Source: Pelagerythrobacter marensis
GTDB taxonomy: Bacteria > Pseudomonadota > Alphaproteobacteria > Sphingomonadales > Sphingomonadaceae
DNA length: 64,000 bases
Assembly: GCF_036700095.1 (NCBI RefSeq)
Contig: NZ_CP144918.1
Location: 1,055,001 to 1,119,000 of the forward strand
Reading direction: 5' to 3'
How positions within the stretch are numbered: the stretch's first letter is position 1; every line of letters begins with the position of its first letter. The notes under the pieces are model-generated. The model was not told the DNA's origin and did not search any database. It saw only the letters and a list, made by a program, of their open reading frames with translations. Positions 26,882 through 36,180 of this stretch are shown in pieces. Both the position numbers and the translations under genes were made by a program.

Positions 26882-28902
26882 GCCGACCCCGCTGCCTTCG
26901 CGCTGCACTCATTCTGGCCATGATGGCCGGCGCTTCGACGGCCGCGATCGCGGAAACCGAGCGCTACTCGGTCGTCGCCAACGGCGAAAAGGTCGGCTTC
27001 CTGGTGGCCGAGACCGAGGGCGAGCGGGTCGAGGTCACCTACGATGTAAAGAACAACGGCCGCGGGCCGACCATGCGCGAGACGATCGTTCTCGACGACA
27101 GCGGCCTGCCGCTGCGCTGGCATCTGGAGGGCACGTCCACCTTCGAGAACGCGATCGACGAGACGTTCCGGCGCGAAGGGGATGGGGCCAGGTGGACCGA
27201 TTCGACCGGCAGCGGTTCGGCCGAAGTGGCAGGCCCCGCGATCTACGTTGCGCAAGAAGGCAGTCCGTGGGCTCTCGGGCTCTATGCCCGGGCGCTGCTT
27301 GCCGATGAGGATCGCACGATCCCGGCGCTTCCCGGCGGGACGTTGAGCCTCAGCGAAGGGGCCCCGGTGACGCTGGGCGAGCGGAGCTTCCGCGCGGTTT
27401 CGATCCACGGCATCGGCCTTTCGCCCGATACCGTCCTGCTCGATGCCGACGGCGCCCTGTTCGCGCGCATATCGCCCGGTTCGGTCACCGTGCGCGAGGG
27501 GTTCGAAGACCATGCGGACGAACTTTCGGAGATTGCCGCGCGCCGGGGGGCGGAACGGTTCGCGCAGATCCAGGAGCGGGTCGCGCACGATTTCGACGGT
27601 CCGGTGCGCCTGCACAACGTGCGGATCTTCGACCCGGCCAGCGGAACGATCGGCGATCCCGTGTCGCTGGTGTTCCACGGCGAAGAGATCGCGGCCATCG
27701 AGCCGCTCGACAGTCCCCCGACGCCCGGCGAAGTGCTGGTCGACGGCGCCGGGCGCACCGTTCTGCCCGGCCTGCACGACATGCATGCCCATGTCTCGCT
27801 GCAATCGGCGCTACTCTATATCGCTTCCGGCGTCACCTCGGTGCGCGACATGGGCAACGACAATGCCTTCCTTCTCGACCTGACCGGCCGTATCGCGCGG
27901 GGCGAAGTGGCCGGCCCGCGGATCGTGCGCAACGGGTTCCTCGAAGGGCGCAGCGAGTATTCGTCGCGCAATGGCTTCATCGTCGACAGCGCGCAGGAAG
28001 CGCGCGAGGCGGTGCGCTGGTACGCCGCCCGCGGATACTGGCAGATCAAGATCTACAACAGCATGAACCCGGACTGGGTCGGCGACATAGCGGACGAGGC
28101 GCACAAGCACGGGCTGGGGATCACCGGACATGTCCCGGCGTTCACCAATGCCGACGCGATGATCGCCGGCGGCTACGACGAACTGACCCATATCAACCAG
28201 CTCATGCTCGGCTGGGTTCTCGAGCCGGGTGAGGACACGCGCACTCTCCTGCGCCTCACGGCGATGAAGCGCACGGCCGGGCTGGACCTGTCGGCGCCGC
28301 GCGTGCGCGCCACGCTCGATACCATGCAGGCCGGCGGGATCGCGATCGATCCGACCGCCGTCACGCTGGAACTGCTGATGCTCAGCCGCGACGGGACGAT
28401 CAGCCCGGCGGTGGCCAGCTATTTCGACCACTTGCCGATCGGCCTTCAGCGCCGGCGGCGTCAGGGTATCGCGAAGATCGAGAACGCGGCCGACGATGCC
28501 GCCTATCTCGGCGCGTTCGACAGCATCAAGCGCCTGCTGGCCGAGATGCACGGTCGCGGGATCAGGATCCTGCCCGGCACCGACGACGCCACCGGCCTTT
28601 CGGTCCATCGCGAGCTGCAGATCTATGCCGAGGCCGGGATTGCGCCGGCGGACGTGCTGCACATGGCGACGCTGGGGCCGGAGCAGTATCTCGGACGGGA
28701 TCAGCGGCTCGGCTCGATAGCGAAAGGCAAGCTGGCCGATTTCATCCTCGTCGATGGCAACCCGCTCGACGACATGGCCGCCCTTCATCGCATCGCGATG
28801 GTCGTGAAAGGGGGAACGGTCTATTTCCCCGAGGAGATCTGGAAGGAAGTGGGCGTCCGGCCGTTCGCGGCGGCGCCCGCCGTTACCCTCCCGGCGGAGT
28901 GA
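26878..28902 (+). CDS. Exported amidohydrolase, imidazolonepropionase/prolidase-like
   Basis: The 674-residue protein has a signal peptide (about residues 1-25, ending TAAIAET), a unique N-terminal domain of about 240 residues and an amidohydrolase TIM barrel. Metal ligands are visible as LHDMHAHVS (HxH, about residue 300), the likely carboxylated Lys in YWQIKIYNSM, His in GITGHVPAF and in ELTHIN, and Asp in LPGTDDATG; the C-terminal GSIAKGKLADFILVDGNPL is typical. Relatives hydrolyse Xaa-Pro or N-acyl amino acids in the periplasm. The long N-terminal extension is not one I recognise. It overlaps the cyclodeaminase-family gene by 4 bp, so the two should be made together. Confidence 0.88.
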   Translation: MSRPRCLRAALILAMMAGASTAAIAETERYSVVANGEKVGFLVAETEGERVEVTYDVKNNGRGPTMRETIVLDDSGLPLRWHLEGTSTFENAIDETFRREGDGARWTDSTGSGSAEVAGPAIYVAQEGSPWALGLYARALLADEDRTIPALPGGTLSLSEGAPVTLGERSFRAVSIHGIGLSPDTVLLDADGALFARISPGSVTVREGFEDHADELSEIAARRGAERFAQIQERVAHDFDGPVRLHNVRIFDPASGTIGDPVSLVFHGEEIAAIEPLDSPPTPGEVLVDGAGRTVLPGLHDMHAHVSLQSALLYIASGVTSVRDMGNDNAFLLDLTGRIARGEVAGPRIVRNGFLEGRSEYSSRNGFIVDSAQEAREAVRWYAARGYWQIKIYNSMNPDWVGDIADEAHKHGLGITGHVPAFTNADAMIAGGYDELTHINQLMLGWVLEPGEDTRTLLRLTAMKRTAGLDLSAPRVRATLDTMQAGGIAIDPTAVTLELLMLSRDGTISPAVASYFDHLPIGLQRRRRQGIAKIENAADDAAYLGAFDSIKRLLAEMHGRGIRILPGTDDATGLSVHRELQIYAEAGIAPADVLHMATLGPEQYLGRDQRLGSIAKGKLADFILVDGNPLDDMAALHRIAMVVKGGTVYFPEEIWKEVGVRPFAAAPAVTLPAE

Positions 28903-28941
28903 GGCAGTGCCGGCGCCGTTTCGGTCTTGCCGGGAAGGGCG

Positions 28942-30240
28942 CTAGCGCCGGTTGACGCGGCGCGGGAAGTACCATGCCGCGCCGACCAGCCCCCATACCG
29001 CGAGCAGCGCGTAGGGGCGCCAGTCGGCTTCGAGACCGGTGAAAATCAGCGCACCCGCACAGATCGCGCCCGCGTTGCCGAGCGCGATGACCGCGCCGCG
29101 GCGAGGGCGGAAAGCGGCCGCGGCGTGAATATCGGGATGCAGGCGGGCGACTTTGGCGGCGACAAGGCAGATGCTCCCGTATTTCACCAGGTTGGGGATA
29201 TTGACCGCCAGGAACAGGAACGTCAGTTCCATCGGCAGCAGGAGACCGGCGCATCCCAGCGCGAACACCGATAGCAGCGCGATATAGGGCACGTGCCAGC
29301 GCGGATGGACCCGCGCGAGCGCACGGGGCAGGACGCCGGCTTCCCCCATCGCCATCAGGCTGCGGCTGAAGAGGGTGAAGATCGCGTTGAGGCTGGTTCC
29401 GATCGCGACCACCGCGGCAAGCACGACCAGCGGCCGCGCGGCCGGTCCCATGAACCGCTCCGCCGCTTCCAGTATCGGCGCTTCGCTGGTGGCCAGGGCG
29501 TCCCAGCCCATCACACCCACGGCGACGAAGGCCACTGCCAGATAGAGGATCGTGGCCGAGCCGATCGACAAGGCGATGCCGAGCGGGATGCTGCGCCGGC
29601 TCTCGCGGACTTCGGCCCCGGCTTCGGTCGCCGCTTCGATGCCGAAGAACAGGCCCATCAGCAAAGGCGCAGCGGCGAGGACACCGGATATGCCCTGCGG
29701 GAAGAAGGGTGTCAGGTGCACCGTCTCGACCGTGCCCGCACCCCATGCCACGAAGACCGCGAACAGCAGCACGAGCATGCCGATCATGATCGTCTGGCTG
29801 CGCGCCGCGGTTCGCACGCCGAAAAGGTTGGCGATCAGCGCGAGCAGGAGAAAGCCGAACATCGCCGGCTTGGTCGGCAGGGGAACGATCATCGAGATAT
29901 AGCGCGTCAGGACGAGCGCGAGCACGACCATCGCCCCCATGTTCGCGACGATCCGCATCCAGGCGATGAAGAAGCCGAGCGCGGGGTGCAGGAAGCGCGA
30001 CGGCCAGACGAACGAGGCACCCGATACCGGCAACGCCGAGCCGAGGAAGGCGTAGCTGACCGCGATCAGGTACATCGGCAGGGCCGCGACCAGCACGGAC
30101 AGCAGCATGCCCGGGCCCGCCAGCCCCGAGGCGGGCGAAACCGCCGAGAATATCGAAACGCCGACCGCAGTGCCGAGCCCCAGCGACACCACGCCCCACA
30201 GCCCGATCCCCTGGCGCAGCCGGTTGTCGCCCCCGCTCAC
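28942..30240 (-). CDS. APC-superfamily amino acid permease
   Basis: The 432-residue membrane protein has about 12 hydrophobic segments, with the first carrying GLWGVVSLGLGTAVGVSIFS, a form of the APC substrate-binding G-x-G motif, and AAPLLMGLFFGIEAATEAGAE in TM6. It starts with GTG at 30240, overlapping the S10 peptidase stop as GTGA; a longer frame upstream is an extension into the peptidase gene. It would carry amino acids across the inner membrane. Position after an aminotransferase and a carboxypeptidase suggests it imports products released from peptides in the periplasm. Confidence 0.9.
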   Translation of the reverse strand: MSGGDNRLRQGIGLWGVVSLGLGTAVGVSIFSAVSPASGLAGPGMLLSVLVAALPMYLIAVSYAFLGSALPVSGASFVWPSRFLHPALGFFIAWMRIVANMGAMVVLALVLTRYISMIVPLPTKPAMFGFLLLALIANLFGVRTAARSQTIMIGMLVLLFAVFVAWGAGTVETVHLTPFFPQGISGVLAAAPLLMGLFFGIEAATEAGAEVRESRRSIPLGIALSIGSATILYLAVAFVAVGVMGWDALATSEAPILEAAERFMGPAARPLVVLAAVVAIGTSLNAIFTLFSRSLMAMGEAGVLPRALARVHPRWHVPYIALLSVFALGCAGLLLPMELTFLFLAVNIPNLVKYGSICLVAAKVARLHPDIHAAAAFRPRRGAVIALGNAGAICAGALIFTGLEADWRPYALLAVWGLVGAAWYFPRRVNRR

Positions 30241-31688
30241 GGGCAGCCGTCCGCTGCGATGAACGACCGCATGTCTTCGAGAAAGGCCTCGCGCGCCGCG
30301 GCGTCGGAGTAGAACATATGCCCGGCCCCGTATTCTTCCGCGCGGTAGCGAGCCGGCGGCAGCGAGGTCTGCGCGAAAAGATAGTCCGCGGCGCCGATCG
30401 TCGTCGTCAGGTCGAAGATTCCGGTGCCTACGAAGAGGCGCAGGCACGCGTTCGAACGGGCGGCCTGTTCCACGATCTCCATGAAAGGCCAGTCCGCGAA
30501 CGGCGAATCCGCGCCGCCGTAGCGCCAGGTGCCCTCCGGCCGGGCAATCACCTTGTAAGTGCCGGCGTCCAGGTGCGGCAGGATCGTGCCCAGGTATCCG
30601 GGCATCGCAGCCGCATAGAGGTCGGACACCGCGGAAAAGGCGTCGGGCCCCACGACCGGACCGGCGTCCTCGGGCCGCGGAGCAAGATAGCGCGCATCGT
30701 ATCGGCCGATCACTTTGCCGGCATCGCGCAGCAGCTCCACCCGAAAGCGCTCCTTCGAAATCCGCAGGTCGTGCGCAAGGTAGAAGGCGGCCGAAATGCC
30801 GCTCAGCGCCTCCAGTCGGGCGGCGATCCGGTGGCGTTCCGCATCGGGCAGGGTCTCTCCCGCGAACAGGGCCGGCAGATATTCCTCATGCGCGAAACGC
30901 GCCGCTTCGTCGGCTATCGCTTGCGGGGTGCAAGGCTGGCTCGCCTTGCCATGATAGCAGGCGATCGCCGCCAGCGAAGGCAGCGAGACGACGTAGCTTA
31001 TGATATTGTCGGGCCGCTGCGAGGTCTCGATCATGTTGAGCGCTTGCCCGAGCAGGACGACGCCGCGGATCGAAGGCGCGCTCTCGAGCGCGGCGAAAGC
31101 GTCGAGCATCGCCACCGCGCGGATCGTGCCGTAGCTCTCACCCAGAATATAGACCGGCGCGTCGCTCCGCCCGTTCGCGGCAAGCCAGGCGTCGACGGCT
31201 TGCGCGACCGCTCGCGCATCGCCCGATACGCTGTTGTAGACCTCCGCATCCGCCCCCTCGCGCGAGGAGAAGCCGGTGCCGGGCGGGTCGAGAAACACGA
31301 TATCGGCGATGTCCAGCAGGTTGCCGGTGTTGGCCGCGACCGGCGCCCTGGCGGGCAGGTGCGCCGTGGGGTCCTGCGGAACCTCGAGTCTGGCGGGGCC
31401 GAGCACGCCGAGATGGAGGAACGTCGAAGATGCGCCAGGCCCGCCGTTGAACGCGAACAGGACCGGCCGGTTCGCATCGTCCGCCGCGGTGTAGGCGATG
31501 TAGCCGACGCTGGCATCGGGGACGTCGCCGTTGCTCGAGACCGCTATCGTGTCGGCCTCGATCGCAATCCCCGGTGGGATCGCCGGTTCCGCCTGGCTCT
31601 GCGCCGGGACGAGCGTCGCCGCGGCAAAGGCCAGGATACGGGCCGCTCCGCGCAGGTTCTTCAGCCTTCCGGCGACGGTTCGCATCAT
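30237..31688 (-). CDS. S10 serine carboxypeptidase, secreted (copy 1)
   Basis: The 483-residue protein has a signal peptide (about residues 1-33, ending PAQSQAE) and the S10 serine carboxypeptidase signatures: VLFAFNGGPGASSTFLHLG, VFLDPPGTGFSSREG, GESYGTIRA with nucleophile Ser at about residue 185, GTGIFDLTT with the Asp, and EYGAGHMFYSD with the His. S10 enzymes remove C-terminal residues and work well at acidic pH, some at proline. It starts ATG 31688 (a second ATG follows at once), overlapping the aminotransferase stop (ATGA), and is followed by the permease with a GTGA overlap. This three-gene run is one operon. Confidence 0.9.
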   Translation of the reverse strand: MMRTVAGRLKNLRGAARILAFAAATLVPAQSQAEPAIPPGIAIEADTIAVSSNGDVPDASVGYIAYTAADDANRPVLFAFNGGPGASSTFLHLGVLGPARLEVPQDPTAHLPARAPVAANTGNLLDIADIVFLDPPGTGFSSREGADAEVYNSVSGDARAVAQAVDAWLAANGRSDAPVYILGESYGTIRAVAMLDAFAALESAPSIRGVVLLGQALNMIETSQRPDNIISYVVSLPSLAAIACYHGKASQPCTPQAIADEAARFAHEEYLPALFAGETLPDAERHRIAARLEALSGISAAFYLAHDLRISKERFRVELLRDAGKVIGRYDARYLAPRPEDAGPVVGPDAFSAVSDLYAAAMPGYLGTILPHLDAGTYKVIARPEGTWRYGGADSPFADWPFMEIVEQAARSNACLRLFVGTGIFDLTTTIGAADYLFAQTSLPPARYRAEEYGAGHMFYSDAAAREAFLEDMRSFIAADGCP

Positions 31689-32875
31689 CGTTGCTTCATC
31701 CTGGTTTCGCCGGCCCGCGTTCGCGCATCGCGATAGCTGTGCATTGCCTCGGTCATCACTTCCAGCCCCAGTTCGAGGCGGGCAGCGTCGATTCCGAAAC
31801 CCAGACGGACGTGACCGGGCGCGCCGAAATACTCGCCGGGTGCGACGATAACGCCGCGCTCCTCGGCGAGCCATTCGGAAAACGTCCCGGTATCCTCGAT
31901 CCCGACCAGCCGGGGAAAGGCGATGCACCCGTGTTCGGGCAGTTCGCCTTCCACCAGCCCTTCGGCCAGCCAGCGCGCGTGATAGGCGTCGATAAACGGC
32001 CGGGCGCCTGAAACGATCGCCGCGGTCCGCTCGCGATAGGCATCCGGGTCCTCGAGAATCCGCGCCGCAATGGCGTGCGAGAGCTTGGAGATCGCAAATT
32101 CGACCTCGCGGTTGAGCGCGCGCACCGGTTCCATCACTTTCGCGTCCGCCACGATCCATCCGCAGCGAAGCGTGCTGAGACCATAGATTTTGGTGAGACT
32201 GTTGATCGAAATGATCCGCGGGGAAATGCCCAGGGTGACCGCCGGCTTCGCCGCATCGCCCGCGTAGGGAGCATAGACTTCGTCGACGACGAGATAGACC
32301 TCGTGCCGGTCGGCAATCTCGCCCAGGGCTCGCAGCACGTCTTCCGATACCATGAAACCCGAGGGATTGTGCAGGTTGGAAATCACGATCAGCCGCGTGT
32401 CCGGGCCGATTGCCCGCTCGACCGTTTCCGGATCGATCGCGAAGCGCGGCCCCGAACGCTCGAAAGTGTCGACGCCCAGGCCATAGGAACGCGCCAGTAT
32501 GCCGAAGAGGTCGAAACCCGGATTTTCGACCAGCAGCCGGTCTCCCGGCCTCAGCAGGGCGCGATAGAGCAGCGACAGCGCACCGGTGGCCCCGGTGGTC
32601 GAGAGCACTTGTTCCTTCGCCACGGCGTATTCGCGCGCCAGCGTCTCGATGACGTGCGGGTTCCCGCTCGCGAAGGCGCTTTCGTAATGCCTGGTGACAG
32701 CGCCGCCGAAGCTGTCGCTCACCAGCTCCGCCAGCAGTTCGAGCGGCTCGGGGACCGAGCTTTCGAACAGACTGACGAGCCTGTCGCGCTGCGGTTCCAT
32801 CCGGGCGAGCACCTGCCGAACCCACTGTGAATACGAGACCGGAGCCGGGCGGACGGAGGGGCGGGACGTCATCAA
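31685..32875 (-). CDS. Class I/II PLP-dependent aminotransferase
   Basis: The 396-residue protein has fold-type I signatures: STTGATGALSLLYRALLRPG, VISNLHNPSGF, YLVVDEVYAPYAGDA and the PLP-lysine region INSLTKIYGLSTLRCGWIVA, with Arg in HVRLGFGID for the substrate carboxylate. It has no signal peptide, so it acts in the cytoplasm and would deaminate amino acids brought in by the permease. The substrate is not clear from sequence. It starts ATG 32875, 119 bp after the TonB receptor gene, with a strong hairpin in that gap. Confidence 0.88.
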   Translation of the reverse strand: MMTSRPSVRPAPVSYSQWVRQVLARMEPQRDRLVSLFESSVPEPLELLAELVSDSFGGAVTRHYESAFASGNPHVIETLAREYAVAKEQVLSTTGATGALSLLYRALLRPGDRLLVENPGFDLFGILARSYGLGVDTFERSGPRFAIDPETVERAIGPDTRLIVISNLHNPSGFMVSEDVLRALGEIADRHEVYLVVDEVYAPYAGDAAKPAVTLGISPRIISINSLTKIYGLSTLRCGWIVADAKVMEPVRALNREVEFAISKLSHAIAARILEDPDAYRERTAAIVSGARPFIDAYHARWLAEGLVEGELPEHGCIAFPRLVGIEDTGTFSEWLAEERGVIVAPGEYFGAPGHVRLGFGIDAARLELGLEVMTEAMHSYRDARTRAGETRMKQR

Positions 32876-32947
32876 TATCTCACTTGCCGGTTGTCGCTGC
32901 CGACCGGGGACGCTTCGTTCCGGTCGTGCCTTCTTTTTTCTTTTGTC

Positions 32948-32981
32948 GGCGCGGGTTCACGCTGGTGCGTGTGCCCGCGCC
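32948..32981. other. Strong intercistronic hairpin between the TonB receptor and aminotransferase genes
   Basis: GGCGCGGG (32948-32955) pairs with CCCGCGCC (32974-32981), and inside it CACGC (32958-32962) pairs with GCGTG (32967-32971) around TGGT, making a nested stem with a small internal loop. On the minus-strand transcript no U-run follows, so it is probably an mRNA-stability or processing stem that lets the receptor be made in excess of the enzymes. Confidence 0.6.
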
Positions 32982-32994
32982 GTTTCGACGATCG

Positions 32995-35900
32995 TCACAT
33001 CCGAACCTTGATTCCGGCCCAGAACCGGCGGCCGAGAATGTCGCCGTAGGAGATTTGCGGATAGGACGGCTGCTCGTCAGTGAGATTGTCGACGCCCAGA
33101 CGGAAGGTCATCGCTCCGGCTTCGAACTGCGCGGAGAGGCTGTGCGTCAGGTTGCTCGACAGGATCGGGTGCGGGTTGTTTTCGATGGTCGCATCGGAAT
33201 CCGCCTTGGTCTCGTCGAGGTAGTAGGCCTGATAGCTTACCCGGACCGGTCCTTTCTCCCAGTCGAGGTTGAAGCGCCCCTCCCACGTCGGTTTCAGGTA
33301 AGTGTTGTCGGTGCGCACGAACGTCTCGCCCGTGACCGAGGTGGTCAGCAGCGTGTTGTGGGTCGCATCGATCCCGACATGGAACCGGCCGAGGTCGCCG
33401 CCTGCCGGTTCGAAGCGGTAGTCGATCGCGTAGATCTCGCCGCGATACTTGACGACGCCGGCGTTGAAAGTGGTTGTCGTCCCCTTCAGAATGGTCCCGC
33501 CGGGGTTCAGGCCGTCGGGATTGGCGATCCTGTCGAATGCGGCGCAGACCTCGGGATCGGGGTTGACGTTGTCGTAGCAGGCGGCGGCGAAATCCTCCGT
33601 GGTGAACGGCGACAGGCCGTCCTCCAGGTCGATTTCGACCCTGTCCGCGCTGATCGTGAGCCCGGGGATGAACGCCGGCTGCAGGACGATGCCGTAGGTG
33701 AAGGTGTCGGACACCTCGTTGCGCAGATCGGGGTTGCCGCCGGTGGTGATGGTCGCCCGCTGGAAATTCTCCGCCGGGCTCTGAAAGCCGGCGAGCCGGT
33801 CGGCGGCGCTCGCCCCGGCATTGGACCCGTCGGCTTCCACGCCATAGCCGGGATTTGCCTCGAACAGCGCCAGACAATTGGCATAGCGCACGTCGGGGTT
33901 GGGTCCGCTGGAAATCCGATCCGCATCGCATGGGTCGGTCCCCGCCGAATCGAGCGAGGTGGTCGACGGCGCAAAGAGCTGCGTCAGGGTCGGTGCACGG
34001 AAGTTGCGGCTGCGCGAGGCGCGCACGGTTACGCCGTAGACGGGCTGCCAGCGCAGGCTCAGGTCCCAGACCTCTTCCTTGCCGGCGATGGAGTTGTCGA
34101 CATACCGGCCGGCAGCGCTCAGCTCGAGCGTTTCGACCAGCGGCACCTCCATGCCGCTGCCGATGATCGGAACCAGCAACTCGCCCGAAAACTCGTCGGT
34201 ATTGTACCCGCCCGACTGCGCCAGTTCCATCGTGCCCCCGCCGAACAGGCCGAGACGGTTCGCTTCCAGCGGCATGAAGGAAACCTGCTCGTCGCGATGC
34301 TCGTAAGCGAGGCTGAACTGCACGTCGCCCCCGGGCAGGCGGACGAGATCGCCGCCCAGAGTGGCGAGGAAATCGATCTGTTCGTTGGTGTAGTCCTGCC
34401 CGGCCTGCAGGCTGACATATTCGCGCGCGCCCTGGCTGACATTGCCGTTGCCGAACGGGTTGATCGGATCGCAGGCCGGATCGTCGTTGTCCGGGTCGGC
34501 ATCGGCATTGATCGCGCAGACGATCGCGCCGCCCGAACGGACCGCATTGATGGCGTTGTTGTATTTCGCGTTGTCGACTTCCCAGCGGCGCTGGGAGCCT
34601 TCGACGCGGGCATAGCTGCCCGAAACGGTCCAGTAGAAGTCCCGCCACCCGGCGGCGAAGTCGCCTTCCAGGCCGATCACGCCGCGATAGGTTTCGGTTT
34701 CGGTTGTCTGGCTGTTCGACGGGGTGAGGTCGTAGAAATATTTCGAAAGGAACAGCGGCGCGCCGGCCGCGAAGCCGGGGTTCGCCGCAGACAGCGTGTT
34801 GCGGGCGGAAGCGCTCAGGAAAGGATTGTCGATCGTGAAGATCACCGGCCCGGCATAGCTGCCGGCGTTCAGGATCGTGCGGCTCTGGCCCTGGGGGATT
34901 TCCTCGCCCTCGGTCCGGGCATAGAGCAGCTCCGCCTTCGCCGTGACCGCGCTCGACAGCTCGTAGCTGGCGATCATATTGCCGGTGAGCCGCTCCACCC
35001 CGGTCCGCAGGCCGACCAGATCGCGATAGGCGAAACCGTCGCCGCCGCTGGCGAAGGGAATGCCGACTTCTTCGCCGGGATCGAAGGCCATCAGGCCGCC
35101 GTCGGGCGCGAATTGCAGCGGCGTTCCGTCGAGCTGGGTCAGGAACCGGGTGAACGGAGCGGGCGCGTTGAAGAGCACGCCGTTCGCGTTGAATTCCCAG
35201 AAATGGGCGTCGAGCAGCTCCTTCCTGGACGGAATACCGTCGTCGGGGGTCTCATTCTCCGGATTGGTAACCGTCAGGCGTCCGAGCGCGGACAGCGGCC
35301 GGTCGGCGAAGCGCAAGATGGGGGACTTGGCATAGTTGATGTCGACCGCGACATTCCCGCGCCCGTCGGCGAAATTGGTCCCCGCGGTGCCGCGCAGGCT
35401 GTAGGTGTGAAAGTCACCCCGCGACGAGATGCCGTTCTGGGCGTCCAGCTCCAGCCCTTCGAAATCGTCCTTCAGGACATAGTTGACCACGCCGGCGATG
35501 GCGTCCGACCCGTAGACCGCGGCCCCGCCGCCCTGAATCACTTCGACCCGTTCCAGCAGGCCGAGCGGAATGATGTTCGCGTCCACCTGTGCGTCGCCGA
35601 GGCCGGAAGATGTGGTGACCATGCGCCGCCCGTTGACCAGCGTCAGCGTGCGGCCGGGGCCGAGCCCGAAGAGATTGGGAAACTGCTGGCCCGACCCGCT
35701 GCTTTCGCCGCTGTTGTCGGCCTGGCTGAGCTGCGGCGAGTTGCTGGTGAGGGTGTTGAGGGCCTGGGCCGCGCTGGTATAGCCACGGCTTTCGACAACC
35801 TCTTCGCTCAGCACGACACGCGGTGCGGATTCGTCGGCCGGATCGCGGCGAATGCGCGACCCGGTGACGACGATCGGTGCATTCTCGGCCGCAGCGGTCG

Positions 35901-36027
35901 CGAATGGATCGCTTTCCTGTTCCTGCGCGCTCGCGGCGGCGGGTAGCGTGGCCAGAGCGGCCAGAGCGGATGTCGCCAGGAGTGTGGTGCGAGCGCCGCC
36001 GATCCGGCTGTAGCGTTGAATGAACAT
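32995..36027 (-). CDS. TonB-dependent outer-membrane receptor
   Basis: The 1010-residue protein has a signal peptide (cut near AAASAQEQ), a TonB-box-like region ENAPIVVTGSRIRRDP, a plug domain with LGPGRTLTLVNGRRMV and VEVIQGGGAAVYGSDAIAGV, and a 22-strand barrel ending in an aromatic-rich GRRFWAGIKVRM. It belongs to the large CirA-like receptors, which import peptides, sugars or siderophores with energy from TonB. ATG 36027 is preferred over ATGATG at 36042 because GAGGA lies in front of it. Its neighbours are peptidases and amino-acid enzymes rather than iron genes, so the ligand is likely a peptide. It heads the leftward run with aminotransferase, S10 and permease. Confidence 0.93.
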   Translation of the reverse strand: MFIQRYSRIGGARTTLLATSALAALATLPAAASAQEQESDPFATAAAENAPIVVTGSRIRRDPADESAPRVVLSEEVVESRGYTSAAQALNTLTSNSPQLSQADNSGESSGSGQQFPNLFGLGPGRTLTLVNGRRMVTTSSGLGDAQVDANIIPLGLLERVEVIQGGGAAVYGSDAIAGVVNYVLKDDFEGLELDAQNGISSRGDFHTYSLRGTAGTNFADGRGNVAVDINYAKSPILRFADRPLSALGRLTVTNPENETPDDGIPSRKELLDAHFWEFNANGVLFNAPAPFTRFLTQLDGTPLQFAPDGGLMAFDPGEEVGIPFASGGDGFAYRDLVGLRTGVERLTGNMIASYELSSAVTAKAELLYARTEGEEIPQGQSRTILNAGSYAGPVIFTIDNPFLSASARNTLSAANPGFAAGAPLFLSKYFYDLTPSNSQTTETETYRGVIGLEGDFAAGWRDFYWTVSGSYARVEGSQRRWEVDNAKYNNAINAVRSGGAIVCAINADADPDNDDPACDPINPFGNGNVSQGAREYVSLQAGQDYTNEQIDFLATLGGDLVRLPGGDVQFSLAYEHRDEQVSFMPLEANRLGLFGGGTMELAQSGGYNTDEFSGELLVPIIGSGMEVPLVETLELSAAGRYVDNSIAGKEEVWDLSLRWQPVYGVTVRASRSRNFRAPTLTQLFAPSTTSLDSAGTDPCDADRISSGPNPDVRYANCLALFEANPGYGVEADGSNAGASAADRLAGFQSPAENFQRATITTGGNPDLRNEVSDTFTYGIVLQPAFIPGLTISADRVEIDLEDGLSPFTTEDFAAACYDNVNPDPEVCAAFDRIANPDGLNPGGTILKGTTTTFNAGVVKYRGEIYAIDYRFEPAGGDLGRFHVGIDATHNTLLTTSVTGETFVRTDNTYLKPTWEGRFNLDWEKGPVRVSYQAYYLDETKADSDATIENNPHPILSSNLTHSLSAQFEAGAMTFRLGVDNLTDEQPSYPQISYGDILGRRFWAGIKVRM

Positions 36028-36180
36028 GTCGATCCTCATCATTTTATTGCTGTCGTTGCCGAGTCCCCCGCGGCAACTGCCAAGACTAGGCCGGGTCGCG
36101 GCGCAAATTGTTGCAAACAGGGGTGGGGCGGCTGCGTCGTCTGCATAACTGCTCGAGGCTTAGCATCGGATAGGCATAAT

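Noticed and set aside
30241-30447. Longer start for the amino acid permease
   Set aside because: The upstream part is a frame-shifted reading of the S10 peptidase gene; GTG 30240 gives the normal first membrane helix.
32827-35946. 1039-residue plus-strand open frame opposite the TonB receptor gene
   Set aside because: It is the antisense of a clear receptor gene, has the low-complexity Arg/Gly/Val look of GC-rich shadow frames and no recognisable domain.
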